NCBI GenBank assembly: GCA_009363875.1
Contig: CM018680.1
Location: 73,164,272 to 73,228,271, forward strand
Direction: 5' to 3'
From: Mikania micrantha
Taxonomy: Eukaryota; Streptophyta; Magnoliopsida; Asterales; Asteraceae
DNA: 64,000 nt
Shown: positions 34,271-46,841 of the stretch, piece by piece
How the letters are laid out: every line of letters starts with the position of its first letter
Numbering within the stretch: the stretch's first letter is position 1
The notes under the pieces: generated by a model
What the model was told of the DNA's origin: nothing
Database searches by the model: none
Seen by the model: the letters and a program-made list of their open reading frames with translations, nothing else
Program-made: the position numbers and the translations under genes

Positions 34271-35746
34271 CAGTGGCGGATCCAGAAAATTTTTCAATGG
34301 GTTCACTATTTTCAGACTGTTCGATATCGAACATAAAATTTCGGGTCGGTTTGACGGTTCGGGTTTTGTAATGTTCATCGCATAATAATAGTATGATACA
34401 TTAAGTCAAAAACATCGTCATTAAGAGTTCGGAATTGCGGAGTGCACGCTCGTTTAAGATTTCTAATCTCTGGACCGAGCGGGGGTCAGGGGGCCGACTG
34501 ATGCTATAGATCCGCCCATGGTCTCCGACTGGTGATCTTGTGCAGCCATGATCCTTTTCTTAGAGATTTTACCAAGAACACCTTTCAGGCTAATCACTTC
34601 TCAAGGAAACCAAGGCACCTAAGGGATATTAATGCTTGGAGGATACATGAGAAGGATGGTCTCTGTCATGGGAATGCTTCAAGGGATTTTATTGGTTTAT
34701 CTTTCTTTGAAAATTAAGTAGTTAGGCTGTAACAAATTAAAGTTTTAAGAAACACGTACTTCACTATTCAATAAGAACTCCTATGTACTTACATACCAGT
34801 TCTTAGAATGGTTTTAGTATAATTGGAAGAAACCTAGACTATTAGAAAGACATACATCAATGTGAAAGATTAACTAGCATGTAAGTTTGATGTTCAGGTA
34901 CACCAAATGCAGTGAGGATCTATGATTTTTTTTCTTAAAGGGCTTTTTTCCGGTACTCATAATACATAATCAAGTTTCACAAAATAGCTAAACAAATCAG
35001 TACTTATTTCACAAAATACCTAAACAAATCAATATAAATTTCATAAAATACCTAAACAAATCAATACTAATAAAAATAATTAGGCAATCAAATGATCAAT
35101 ACTAATTTCACAAAACACCTAAACAAATCAATACTAATTTCACAAAATACATAAACAAATCAATACTAATTTCACAAAAATACCTAGGCAATCAAATGAT
35201 CAATACTAATTTCTCAAAATAAGTAAATAACTAGTAAAATAAATTGGTCGAGCCGCTCACCAGGGGCTGAATCGCCTGGGTCACAGGGGCTGAATGTCTA
35301 AATCGACTGATGCAGGGCGCAGTCGCGCAAGGGCGAAGGGCGCAGAGCGCAACTTGTAAGGCCGCAGAGGCAGGGCGAGGCTTAGCGGGGCGTCGCCGGA
35401 AGCTAGGCAGCTGGGGTGGTTGTCGCTGGCGGGGGAAGGCGGGGGAGGTGGGAGTGTAATTCGTGAACCTGTGAAAGGGGTAAAAAAAAAAACTCCAACT
35501 CCCTTGCTTGTTGTATGTTAAACAAAATAAAAAAAAAGAAAAAAAAACTCAAACTCATGACCTAATGGATGAAATATGGATTCCTTATCACTAGACTGCT
35601 TGCAAAATCATATTTAAGATTAATCCCTAAAATATTAATGGATTTACCCTATCTTTTAACCCTTTCGAAAAATTTTGTTTCTCCTAACGATTCAAAACGC
35701 GGTGGGTTCCAGTGAGCCCACTTGGCTGCACCTAGATCCGCCCCTG
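34271..35746. mobile_element. Non-autonomous hAT-type element (TSD CAAGTGTT/CAAGTGCT)
   Basis: Left end CAGTGGCGGATCCAG and right end CTAGATCCGCCCCTG are inverted repeats with two mismatches. Flanking 8-mers CAAGTGTT (34263-34270) and CAAGTGCT (35747-35754) differ by one base, fitting an old 8-bp hAT duplication. A second terminus-like CTATAGATCCGCCCATG ends near 34519, suggesting an element within or beside an element. Inside are a short open frame at 34532-34717 with no recognised family, a 32-bp minisatellite and a GC-rich block. No transposase. Confidence 0.75.
34974..35205. repeat. About 32-bp minisatellite in the hAT element
   Basis: Repeats of the type TTTCACAAAATACCTAAACA followed by AATCAATACTAA, roughly six to seven units with point changes; one unit is broken by AAAAATAATTAGGCAATCAAATGATC, which itself recurs once. 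Confidence 0.8.
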
Positions 35747-35804
35747 CAAGTGCTAGTCTAAAAGGATCTAATTGCAACATAATTTTGATCCTGCTTTACG
35801 TAGG

Positions 35805-35945
35805 GTCCAGGGAGTAGCCGGATGGTGTACACAATCTCATCTTACATATTTTTATAAAAGTGTGTTTTGTATTACTTGAACTCATGACCTCCCTCATGAT
35901 CATAATGCAATAACCTTAGCAATTACTAAATGATTCGTTCTCTCA
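35805..35945 (+). mobile_element. Degenerate tRNA-derived SINE-like (Au-like) sequence
   Basis: GGGTCCAGGGAGTAGCCGGATGG is followed by ACTTGAACTCATGACCTCCC and GCAATAACCTTAGCAATTA, which resembles the second half of plant Au-type SINEs (box-B-like TTGAACTCATGACC). There is no clear tail or TSD, and I am working from memory of the consensus. Confidence 0.35.
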
Positions 35946-36179
35946 TTTGCTAGTCCATTCTACCACTCTATAAATTGATATGATAACTGTTGCTAAAACA
36001 TTCACAAAATAATAACAAATGATAATCATGAAGATTCATATCATTCTTTCTCTGTTTTTTGGTTAAAGTTTCCTCTTACAATGAGCATCGGAAGTGGGAA
36101 CCTTTGATGGTTCAACCACAAACAAGAAGATAAAAAAAAAATGTTCAACCACGGGCGGGAATATTATAATTCTAAACCT

Positions 36180-36365
36180 AGGGGTGTAGACGAGTAAAAC
36201 CAATCCCAAGCTCGTTAAGGCTCGAGCTCGGCCGTTAAGATCTTTATTTTCAAGGCTCGAACTCGTCTTGTTAGGAAATTTATAGGCTTGAGCTCGGCTC
36301 TGCTCGTTTATTTTTTATTATTTAACTTTTTTTTAATTTAATTACTAATTTAATATATATTTATA
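36180..36365 (+). mobile_element. hAT-style MITE 5' fragment
   Basis: TAGGGGTGTAGACGAG, followed by CTCGAGCTCGGC-type repeats, is typical of one end of a small plant hAT MITE. No matching right end is present within the CACTA flank, so it is truncated. The CACTA element begins at 36366. Confidence 0.4.
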
Positions 36366-37179
36366 CACTACAGAAAAAAATGGTATTCGAGACTGAAAAA
36401 TCAGTATTAGATAACTGCAAATCAGTTTCAAATGCTCATCTGGGACTGATTTTGCCAGTCTCGAGTCAGTTACTGATGCTTAGTCCTAGATAGTAGTATC
36501 GGTAACTAAAAATCAGTATCCAATATATGAAACCAATAACGACTAACATTCACTCTTCAATACATGTAAATTAGTCTTCAATTTTTCGCTTGACACCATG
36601 TTATTTCAGTCTCAAATACATCTCGTCTGTGATTGAAAATCAGTCTTAGATAGTATGCTTTTAAGGAATGAAAAATAGTCGTTAAAGTTTGAGTATTTTG
36701 TCTTAGATATGTTTTATTATGTTCGAATTTCATGACAATTCAGTCCTTGTTAAAATGATTTGAGGACTGATAATTAGTATTTGATAACAAAGTCAAGTTT
36801 TTAATCTATTTATTTTAGAGACTAAAAGACAATCTTAGTTGTTATGTTATTAATTAAAAATATGATGTTTTAGTGACTGAAAATTAGTATTTTTTAATAA
36901 ATTTTCAATGACATACAACTTTTAGAGACTGACGGTTAGTATATTATAACAATATTGGTCAGTCTTCAATATATTTATAGAGTCAGAAAACCAGTTCCAA
37001 ATACATACATCTAAGGACTAAAAAGTAGTCTCCAATACTGTCATAACACTTGATAATTAAACTTTCAAATAGTGCAAAACAAACATATGAATAAACAAAA
37101 TCGAGTTGATTAATCTAGAAATTAAAAAAGTATTAGATAGACAAACTAAACAACTAAATAAAACGTCTTAACAAATAGC

Positions 37180-38853
37180 CTAGATCGAATCATAACCGTC
37201 ACTGTCAATGAGTTGTTCATTCGAACCATTTGCTTCATCGTTCACTCCTTTTGCTTCGCCATTCACTTGTTCAGATACTAAACTCTCAAAATCTGGAAAC
37301 TTTGAACTCATGAACATTGAAATTTTTTCATATTTTTCATTACTTTGTTTTAGTTCTTCTTTGAGTGAAGCAACCTGATTTCGAAGAGTTTCGGTTTCAT
37401 TTGAAGGTGGTTGAGAAGATTGTGCTTCCGATGTCATCCAAAAATCTTTTTTTCTTAAAACGGGCCCAACACCTATTTGCCATGCAGATTTGGTTGTTTT
37501 CTCCTTGGCACACACACTTTTAATTGCCTCTTTCTCTAGCTCATGTACCATGTTAGTAGTTGGAGTCGTTCCTTCAGAAACTAATTTTGCAACCGCCTCC
37601 TTTTTATGATTAAGAATTTTTTCCTGATTAAGAATAAAAGTTAAAACTACCATGAGTCAACATTTAACAAAATTGTATTCCAAGAACACAAGGTTTTAGC
37701 AAAGAGGATGGGTGACATACATATTGAATACGTGCGTCTTCATTTAGCCATCCTTGCTTTTTAGCATTGAAATGCAATTTGTGATAAACCTCTAATGGGC
37801 TAGGCGGTTGTTGAGTCTCTTTATTTATCTACAAGAACAAAAATTAATAATGAAGTATGTTGCACAAAGTTTGATAAATATATTTTCTAAAAAACATGAG
37901 CGTATAACGTTTCATAATCTAGGTCTGACAATTAACATTTTAAAAAGAAATAAAATATGCAAATGTAAATTACAAAATCAAATCAAACCAGTTTAAACTA
38001 TAAATTTGAAAACTTACCAAGTGAAATCTATGATTGCTTATTGATCGAGAGCCTCCTCTACTTGCAATAACTTGTTTTCCTCGATTAGCTTCCATTTGAT
38101 CATTATATTTCTACAAAATTAAAAAGCAAAATGCATGTTAGAGCAGAAGAAAAAAAATGAAAAAAAATTCATAAACAAATGACTGAATTATTCAATAAAA
38201 CATGTCATAACTAATCTACTATACTTACCCGGGTTTTTTCCAACTCCCAATAATCGCATAAGTGATTCCAATCTTCTTGATTTCGACAATTAGGCATCAT
38301 TTTTGATCTTGCCAACTGCGGATTGGTTTTTCCTCCATTCTTTTTCCAGTATGCACTCAAAGTGCCTCGTGTGCGTTTCCATTGGGCATGTAGTCGAGCA
38401 TTCACATGTTCCATAAAAACTCTATCTGATCGCAATAAATTGAATCTTCCCTGCATTAAATATGAATATTAACAAATAAGAAAAATACATCTTAATGGCT
38501 GCTCAATAGTTAAAACTAAAAATATATGCGACTTACTTGTAATTTTTCATACAACATATTTTTGACATCGTCAGGTACGGATTCCCATGTATGAAAGTTC
38601 ATTGGACAATAATTTCGAATTGTAATCCCACACTCAGTTGCAAATTGTGTAGCAGAATTCCCAACAAAACCTTTTGTATCACCAGATAGTGTTAAAGAAA
38701 TTTTAGCTCCTGGAGGCAAATTATCCAAGGTCTTTGTAGCACTACGATTAAGACTTGGACCACGCCTCTTTGGTGGATCTACTGTTGGTGGGTCTACAGT
38801 TGGTGGATCTAGTGTTGGTGGGTCTACAGTTGGTGGGTCTACTGTTGGTGGAT
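37180..38853 (-). CDS. Spliced En/Spm accessory transposase (TnpA/Transposase_24-like), 5' exon unresolved
   Basis: Five open exons join in frame: 38853-38537, 38450-38229, 38110-38018, 37828-37721 and 37623-37180. Donors are GTAAGT (three) and GTATGT (one); acceptors are TGCAG, TGTAG, TGTAG and ATCAG. The product begins with five-residue repeats of PPTVD type, then FHTWESVPDDVKNMLYEKLQ, then a Trp/Arg-rich segment (HAQWKRTRGTLSAYWKKNGG, NHLCDYWELEKT) typical of plant Ptta/En/Spm accessory transposases, and ends in an acidic, coiled-coil-prone tail (residues of exon 5). Such proteins bind subterminal repeats. The first codon needs one base from an upstream exon; ATGATGG before a GTAATC at about 39045 would supply the right phase but is unproven. 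An ORF at 39955-39719 might be another 5' exon or a shadow. Confidence 0.78.
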
Positions 38854-40394
38854 CTACATATGCATATTATGTAAGTATCATATATGTCCAAAACAAATTA
38901 CAAATACGATGATTGGCAATACTAGATATCATATGAATCCGCAAGTACATGAATATGTAAAGTGTAAGTGTGGTATGTGAAATGAATACAAAATTAGAAA
39001 GACACACATATGAATCTGCAAGTACATGAATATACATACGTTTGATTACCCATCATTTGCAAAACAAATAAACAACAAAAAATAATAATTAAATGCAGGG
39101 TTAGATAATATATGTTGTATGGTGTCCAAAAGAAGGATCAGGGCAATAAGTTCAAATTATTTTGTATAATACAATTGTATTCTATTGTCAAATAACAACA
39201 AACATTAAACATATTTAATAAAGGGATGTTATGTCAGAAAATATCATAACAAAGATATTAAAAATGATTCATTAAAAGATGATCATTTGGTCTTCTAATC
39301 ATTTGGTCTTTTAACACATTATTGATATGTAAACTCGTGAACAATGTAGAAAATCATCATAATGCAGCCTTAGTATATAAATCAAGCATGTTTAACTACT
39401 ACAATGTAAACTAGAAACCAAATTGAAGATCATTCAACTTATTGAACTGTGTAATCAAACAATATTTAACAAAAAGAATGGAAAAAAAAACAGAGTATGT
39501 CATTATATATGATGGGTCTGCTCACAGCTTATGTAAGAACCCTAATTCGAACATAACTATAAATACCTAAATTAATAAAACAGATAATAGAACAAGAACA
39601 CAACAACACACAAGTATATACGTGTATAATTCTTACCTTCTTCTGCATACTAAAATTCATTAGGCGAACGAATGCCAATTTGGAGAAATAAACCTATAAC
39701 AATAGCGAAGTAATCAACCTATTTGTAAATGTTTGTGTAAAATTGATACCTTAATCTGCAAATACAAAGTCTGATCAGTTTATTGTGTTTGCCCCAAACT
39801 CCTTCACTGAGCAGCAACGAATTCAAGAGTGTGCAAAGAGGAGAGTCACTGCCGAGGGTTTCGATTAACTGAAGCGTAGTAGGGTATGAATCGTTTGAAT
39901 GGAACGTGGAGTTAGAGGGAATTGCCATCCCTAATTCTCCGGTGATTTGTTGCAAGAGCAGATCGAGGGAAAAAATATGAAAATTTCAAAAAATATGTTC
40001 TTAAAATGGGATATGGCTGAACTTAAAGTTACATATCTTTTTACAACTAAAATTGCATCTCAAAAGTAATTGTCCTATTTAAGCTAACTAATTTAATTAA
40101 ATTTATTGGTATATTTTAAATTGCAACTTAAGTTATCGTATTTTTTTTATAACAAAATTGCATTTAATAATTACTCAATGTCTTAATTTAAGTTAATTTA
40201 TTTAATTAAATTTATTCATATAATATTTAATATTTTTACATGTATCTTAAAGTTACAATTTTGTTAGCTTAAAATATTTAACAAATATTTGTTTCAAGTT
40301 ATACATCTACTCCTTAACAAAAATTTTATTCAATAACGATTTGGGTAAAATAAAATAATTGTTTTTAAACACACATTTGTGTAAATTTTTATTT

Positions 40395-41380
40395 CATATG
40401 AATGACATTTGAGACTAAATTTTAGTATCCAAAAGAGTTTCCAACCAAAAAAGCTATGTGGCGCAAAACATATTTGTTACTGAAAATTATTGTCTAATAA
40501 AAATTTAAGTATTAGAGACTGTTTATCTGTTACCATTATTTTTTTCGTAGATTTCACTCCGTAATATTATTAGTAACTAACATATCGGTCTTAGATATTA
40601 CATGTATGAGACTAATATATCAGTTCGCAATAATTTAATCTCTAGTATTGTCAATCTTTAAAAATATTAAAAACTGATTATTAGTCCCTAATATGTTCTT
40701 CCTATATTAGAGACATAAGTTAAGTCCCAATTACATTTAAGCAATTTTTTTTATTATATATGGTTCATATTTGAGACTAAAATTTAGTAGCAAAAAAATT
40801 CCCTACAAAAACCTATAAGATGCAAACATATTTACTACTCAAATATAGTCCCTACTAAGGTGTCAATAATATCAATGAATGATTATCAGTCCCGGATTTT
40901 TTAGCATAGCAATCAGTCTCAAAAAATATTCAGAACTGAAAAATCAGTTTTACATATTGCATATTAGGGACTAATATATCATTACATAATAATTAGACTA
41001 TAATATATTCCATCTTTAAAATATTAAGAACTGATTATTAGTCCCTAATATGTTCTTCCTATATTAGGGACAGAACTTGAGTCCCAAATACATTTACGCA
41101 ATTTTTTATTATATATGGTTCATATTTGAGACTAAAATTTAGTAGCAAAAAAAATTCCCTCCAAAAACCTATATGGCGCAAATATATTTACTACTGAAAT
41201 TTAGTCCCTATTAAGGTGTAAAATTATCAGCGACTGATTATCAGCCCCGAAGTTTTTTCGCATAGAAATCAGTCTCAAAAAATATTAGTAACTGAAAAAT
41301 CAGTCTTAGATATTACATATTAGGGACTGATATATCAGTCTGTAATAATTTAGTTCCTAATGGTCACTTTTTTTGTAGTG
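40395..41380. repeat. CACTA right-end subterminal region, roughly triplicated 350-bp unit
   Basis: The block starting ...ATTTGAGACTAAA(A)TTTTAGTA and running through GGCGCAAA..ATATTTACTACTGAAA recurs near 40400, 40760 and 41120, a spacing of about 360 bp, with divergence. Each copy contains GACTGA/ATCAGT palindromic motifs. Expanded subterminal repeats are the expected binding platform for TnpA-like proteins. Confidence 0.8.
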
Positions 41381-42038
41381 ATAACTAGCATTATAAACCC
41401 ATGTATTACATGGGTTGAATAATTATAACATTTTATAAATAATAATTTTTATAAAAATTTATACGTTAGTTTTATCAACTACCGTTGAAATAAGAAATGT
41501 GAATATCTAAAAATTATAAAACAAATAATAAATATATTCAATAATTATATAATTATATTTTAAGATAATATATAATTTAAATCTTATTATAGTTTACCAA
41601 GTAATAAATTATTAGAATAAGAAGATATATATTTCAATATATAATTATTAAAAATTGTTAAAATAATTAGGAGAGAGAGGCCGGAACACAAATCCCAGAT
41701 ATCACCATAATGTGACATGTGTCTTCTAAATATACTTCTTTATTAAATTAGGTAAATTATACTTTCAAAATTTAACCTGAAATAAATGATTTAAACATAT
41801 TTATCATAATTTTAAATATAAAAATAGCTAATTATATAAACATATCTATATCTATATATACTCTATAATAAAAGAGTAAAAATTTTACCACTTGTCACCT
41901 TCTTATACCATTATTACTACTTGTCAATTTCTTATCATTACACTTAATTCTCTCTCATATTACATAATCATATTATATATCTTATTAAATAAGTTCTTTC
42001 TCTTATTAAATAAATTATAATACTAATAGCTAATATAT
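41381..42038. other. AT-rich gap with a Helitron-like terminus
   Basis: Just right of the CACTA TSD the perfect 10-bp inverted repeat AACCCATGTA-T-TACATGGGTT (41395-41415) is followed, read on the minus strand, by a CTAG-type terminus, as at a Helitron 3' end. Near 41865 TCTATAATAAAAGAG resembles a Helitron 5' start on the plus strand. No RepHel ORF and no confirmed second end. Confidence 0.35.
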
Positions 42039-42622
42039 TGTTGGGTCTAGAAAAGTCAAGACCAACGGTTAATTTGGATAGATGAAATGTAAACAAGAAG
42101 TATTATGTATTTGTTGATTAGGGAGCAACGAGTCACAGCACAAGCCACTAAAGACTCAAGATTGCAAAGACACTTGATGACCAAAAGACCCGATGACCAA
42201 AACAAATGATAGAGCTTAATTTAATATTTAATATTTATTATTTATTATCATTTTGTTGTATTTGTTGTTTTTAGAGTTTTAAGTCAGGTGACACTATAAA
42301 TAGAGATTATTCTCATTTGTAAAAGAACAACATAGACAAGAGAGTGGTGAGGGTGTGCTTCAATGTAATCTTGAGAAAGCTCTCCCCCATGAACTCCCTG
42401 GATTATTTATCCACGGAGTTTGAGAGCATGTGAGGGTTAGGTAATGTAATCTTGTTGACTAATGAATCTTATTTGCTTTACATTGTTAGTCGTTACATTA
42501 CATCTCAGATTCGTTCTTGGCTGTGTTCTTCAATATCTTCACCCATCTTCAAGACTTTCTTTGTTCATGTTCTGCTTAATCTTCACAAATCGGGTATATC
42601 CTATTCCGCAACCGTTTTTACA
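42039..42622 (+). repeat. Element A 5' LTR
   Basis: TGTTGGGTCTAGAAAAGTC start and CCGTTTTTACA end. It contains CACTATAAATAGAG near 42291, a good TATA box for the element's promoter. Confidence 0.93.
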
Positions 42623-43077
42623 ATTGGTATCAAAGCCAAGTTCCCGAGATTATCATTCTATCCATTGATTCTCTCAAACTTGTGCTCAATACCCTGATTT
42701 TGTGAATTTTTGTGAAAGTTCTTTGAAGATGTTCTTGTTACTAGGTTTGTCAATTTATTTGGGATTTTGTAGTTTGATTTGTTAAAACCCAAGTGGGTTT
42801 TGGCTCTCCCTAATTTCAGCCAAAACTCCACCTAAATTCGATCATCGGATGTTCTATCAAATTTTTATTCATATGGTAACAATGGCGGCTGTTAATAAAA
42901 TCAGGGCAGCTGGGTTTGTTTCAGAAAAGAATATAATGATGACAACGACGTTCTTGAATTTAGGGTTTTCATAAGGTTTTGGTTGATTGGTTTTCGGAAG
43001 CTTACCATTGATATTCTTTAAAATTATAAGCTTCCAATGGCTATTGCTTCCTATGGCAACTGCTTCTGATTGGAAAT

Positions 43078-43240
43078 TGCTTCCTGAGAACAAGTTGCTT
43101 CCAATTGGAAGAATTGCTTCCTAAGCATAAAAATTGCTTCTGAAGCATAAGTTGCTTTTGAAACATAAGTTGCTTCCGATTGAAAAAAATGACTTCCTAA
43201 GCATAAGTTGCTTCCGATTGGAAACTGCTTTTGAAGCATC
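43078..43240. repeat. About 18-bp tandem array with CTTCCGAAG-type cores (element A)
   Basis: Irregular repeats of AAGCATAAGTTGCTTCCGA with changes (TTGAAACATAAGTTGCTTCCG and similar). The related array in B is longer. Confidence 0.8.
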
Positions 43241-43358
43241 TTCTGAAGATATCTCCTTCCGATGAGTGAAGCTTTTTCCGAAATTGAATTACTATCGATT
43301 CTGAAAGTTACTTACAAAGAGCAGAGGTATTATTGGTATGTAAAGAAGTTAGTTTCTT

Positions 43359-43884
43359 AAGTGTTAATTTGTCATGTCCAAGTTCTAATGCATCTACAAA
43401 TTAATACTTTCGAAGGTAACTAAACTGTTTAAAGAACCAAAGTTTTTGGTATAAAAGGAGGTTAGCTTCTTAAGTGCTTATTTATGATGTCCAAGTGCTA
43501 ATGCATCTATAAATCGGTACTTATGAAGTTAACTAAATATTTCTTAAGTAACATCATCTCTTGATATGTAATGTCTTTTTTCTAAGTGTTAATTTGGATG
43601 ATGTCCAAGTGCTAATGCATCTTCAAATCAACACTTTAGAATTTGACAGCATATGATTTTACTTCTGAAACATATTTGACTTTGGTTACCTCATTTGGTA
43701 TGACAAGATGTTAACTTTCTAAGTGCTCATTTGTGATGTCCAAGTTCTAATGCATCTACAAATTAGCACTTTGAAATCAACAAAATGTTTCATAAGTGAT
43801 GTCTTTTCTTGATATGCAATGTCCACTTCTTAAGTGTTTATAGCTATGATGTCCAAGTGCTAATGCATCCTCAAATCAACACTT
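43359..43884. repeat. Five repeated hairpin units in element A
   Basis: Each unit is an inverted repeat of type AAGTGCTAATTTGT / ACAAATTAGCACTT around a conserved loop GATGTCCAAGTGCTAATGCATCT. Units are at 43359-43409, 43472-43521, 43583-43635, 43721-43771 and 43832-43884. Arms mismatch by one to three bases in units 1-4 and by more in unit 5. Spacing is about 110-140 bp. The same series occurs in element B. Confidence 0.85.
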
Positions 43885-44650
43885 TAGAAATTGATAACAT
43901 ATGACATCACTTTTGAAACACATTAGCCTTTGGTTCGCTCGTTTGATCACATCATTGGAAGTACATTACTCTTGGGCACGATAGAACTGAAACTCATATA
44001 CGGTCAGAAAATTAAACCGAGTTAATGATTTCTATTCTGTAAGTCCAATTGGTGTTCTAGATTTGCAGCATGGAACATATTACTGGTTTGCAATGATTGC
44101 TTTTGAAGAACACTACTTGTTTTTGAAGACTAGATGAATCTTCACACGTCAGTTATCTATATCATCAGTTTAGTGAGAGATTGATGGATAAAACTGATGG
44201 CAAGTGTGTTATCAGGGGTTTATCAGTGAAGACTTAAGTTTCATTTATGTGAAGATTTTGTTGTTTCTACTTTGAAGACTCTCAAGAATCAAATTGTTGC
44301 GATATGGTTTACATTCATCTTTGAACCTTTATTTGTCACATGTTCATTACAAGGAAGGATGGGATTCCTATACTTGGACTGACACCCTATATTCTGATAT
44401 CCTTTGGTGATGGGAATGAAGATTAAGATCGCTAACGTAGGGGAGCTTGATTAGAGGGGGAGAAGATAAATGGAAGACATGGAACTTCAAGAAGATTGTT
44501 TTGGGTTTGAAAAGTGGGATAAAGAAACCTTTACCATATTGTTACGGTGAAAGAAACATGAATTTCTTCTACACAAGTTCATTATTACTCATGTTTGTTT
44601 CATTATACTTCTGCATTTGTTTACATTAATCTAACCAAATAGGGGGAGAC

Positions 44651-45218
44651 TATTGGGTCTAGAAAAGTCAAGACCAACGGTTAATTTGGATAGATGGAAT
44701 GTAAATAGGTAGTATTATGTATTTGTTAATTAGGGAGCAATGAGTCACCGCACGAGCCACTAGAAACTCAAGATTGCGAAGACACTTAATGACCAAAAGA
44801 CCCGAAGACCACAACAAATGATAGAGATTAATTTATTATTTATTATCATTTTGTTGTATTTGTTGTTTTTAGGGTTTTAGGTCATGTGACACTATAAATA
44901 GAGATTATTCTCATTTATAAAAGAACAACATAGACAAGAGAGTGGTGAGAGTGTGCTTCAATGTAATCTTGGGAGAGCTCTCCCTCATGAACTCCATGTA
45001 TTCTTTATCCATGGAGTTTGAGAGCATGTGAGAGGTAGGTAATGTAATCTTGTTGACTAATGAATCTTATTTGCTTTACATTGTTAGTCGTTATATTACA
45101 TCTCATATTCGTTCTTATCTGTGTTCTTCACATCTTCACCCCTCTTTAAAACTTTCTTTGTTCATATTCTGCTTAATCTTCACAAATCGGTACGTCCTAT
45201 TCCGCAACCGTTTTTACA
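44651..45218 (+). repeat. Element A 3' LTR
   Basis: Starts TATTGGGTCTAG (one base off the family TG start) after the polypurine tract at 44638-44650 and ends TTTTTACA before the TSD TATAT. It aligns with the 5' LTR with moderate divergence, so the insertion is not recent. Confidence 0.92.
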
Positions 45219-45776
45219 TATATTATTTTTCTTTTTATAATAAGACACATTTAATTTTTTTATAAATACGTCAAAATTTTCTAAAAAAATATATTTTTAA
45301 AGCAAGAAATATTTTATTTTAAAAAAACAAAATTCATATATAAAACAAGTTATCTTATAAAATGATTTTTTAGAATAAAATATACTATGAAAGTGAGTTT
45401 TTAAACAATGAGATTTTTTATAAACAAATGACGCCTTTTAATTTATTTAAAAAATGAAGTAATAAAAATGATAGAGAAAGTTACACTTTTGGTCTGTTCT
45501 GTTTAACGCTATTTTTAAATTGGGTCGTTTAACATTAAAAATACAAAAATTATATTTTATATTATTGATTTATAAAACTTAGTTTTTAATATAATACAAA
45601 CTGCAGTTTTTAACGTCAGTTATTTCAAGGATATCAATTGTTACAAATCATAAGGTCATATATCACTTGTATAGTGATTAATATTTTTAATTATTTTTTA
45701 TTAGTTAAAATATTTATTAATATGTCAAAATATCGTTTTATAATTACTAAATTTTCATTACTAATTATTTGATATT
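45219..45776. other. AT-rich spacer between elements A and B
   Basis: Very AT-rich; no ORF or terminus recognised. Confidence 0.4.
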
Positions 45777-46362
45777 TGTTGGGTCTAGAAAAGTCAAGAC
45801 CAACGGTTAATTTGGATAGATGAAATGTAAACAAGAAATATTATGTACTTGTTGATTAGAGAGCAATGAGTCACCGCGCGCACGAGCCACTAAAGACCCA
45901 AGATTACGAAGACACTTGATGACCAAAAGACCCGAAGACCACAACACATGATAGAGCTTAATTTAATATTTATTATTTATTATCATTTTGTTGTATTTTT
46001 TGCTTTTAGGGTTTTAGGTCATGTGACACTATAAATAGAGATTATTCTCATTTGTAGGAAAATAACCATACAAGAGAGTGGTGATGGTGTGCTTCAAGTG
46101 TAATCTTGAGAGAGATCTTTCCCCCATGAACTCCATGGATTCTTTATCCATGGAGTTTGGGAGCATGTGAGGGGTAGGTAATGTAATCTTGTTGACTAAT
46201 GAATCTTATTTGCTTTACATTGTTAGTCATTACATTACATCTCAGATTCTTGTTCATTGTTCTTCATCACTCTTCTACTCATCTTCAAGACCTTCTCTGT
46301 TCTTATTTTGCTGATCGAATCTTCACAAATCGGGTAGGTCATATTCCGCAACCGTTTTTACA
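45777..46362 (+). repeat. Element B 5' LTR
   Basis: TGTTGGGTCTAG...CCGTTTTTACA, with a CACTATAAATAGAG TATA box near 46028, as in element A. Confidence 0.92.
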
Positions 46363-46841
46363 ATTGGTATCAGAGCCAAGTTCCCGAGACAATCAGTTTA
46401 ACCATTTATTGTCTCAAACTTGTGCTCAATAACCTGATTTTGTGAATATTTTATGAAAGTTCTTTGAAGGTGTTCTTGTTCTGGGTTCTGTGTTCTTCAA
46501 TTTATTTGGGTTATATTTTTTGTGTTTTGATATGGTAAACACAAGTGGATTTTGACTCTCCCTAATATATGTCAAAACCGCACCCAAATTTGATCGTCAT
46601 CATATGAATAATCAAATTTTTGTACGTTTGATAAAAATGGAGGCAGCTGAAAATTTTTAGGGCAGCTAGGTTTGTTTCAGAAAAGAACATAATGATGACA
46701 GCGGCGTTCTTGAATTTAGGGTTTTCAGAAGGTTTTAGTGGATTGGTTTTCGGAAGCTTATCATTGATATTTTTTAAAATTACAAGCTTCCTATGGCTAT
46801 TGCGTCCTATGGCTAGTGCTTCTGATTGGAAATTGCTTCCT

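Larger units (their letters stand above)
36366..41380 (-). mobile_element. CACTA (En/Spm) element, 5.0 kb (TSD ATA)
   Basis: Left end CACTACAGAAAAAAATGG (36366) and right end TTTTTTTGTAGTG (41380) form CACTA termini. ATA at 36363-36365 and at 41381-41383 is the 3-bp target duplication. Both subterminal regions are packed with short direct and inverted copies of GACTGA..ATCAGT motifs. Inside is a spliced minus-strand gene (37180-38853 plus an unresolved 5' exon) but no large catalytic TnpD-type transposase gene, so the element probably depends on a relative for excision. Confidence 0.93.
42039..45218 (+). mobile_element. Non-coding LTR element A (TSD TATAT)
   Basis: LTRs at 42039-42622 (584 bp) and 44651-45218 (568 bp) run TGTTGGGTCTAG...TTTTTACA. 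TATAT at 42034-42038 and 45219-45223 is the target duplication. PBS TTGGTATCAAAGCCAAG follows the 5' LTR, and the polypurine tract AATAGGGGGAGAC precedes the 3' LTR. The 2.03-kb interior has no gag or pol, so it needs proteins in trans. The interior holds an 18-bp CTTCCGAAG-type array and five repeated hairpin units. It is plus-oriented and the same family as element B. Confidence 0.95.

Noticed and set aside
42869..43239. Minus-strand ORFs in element A (and 46562-46849 in B)
   Set aside because: Arise from the CTTCCGAAG-type repeats; frames are not conserved between A and B.
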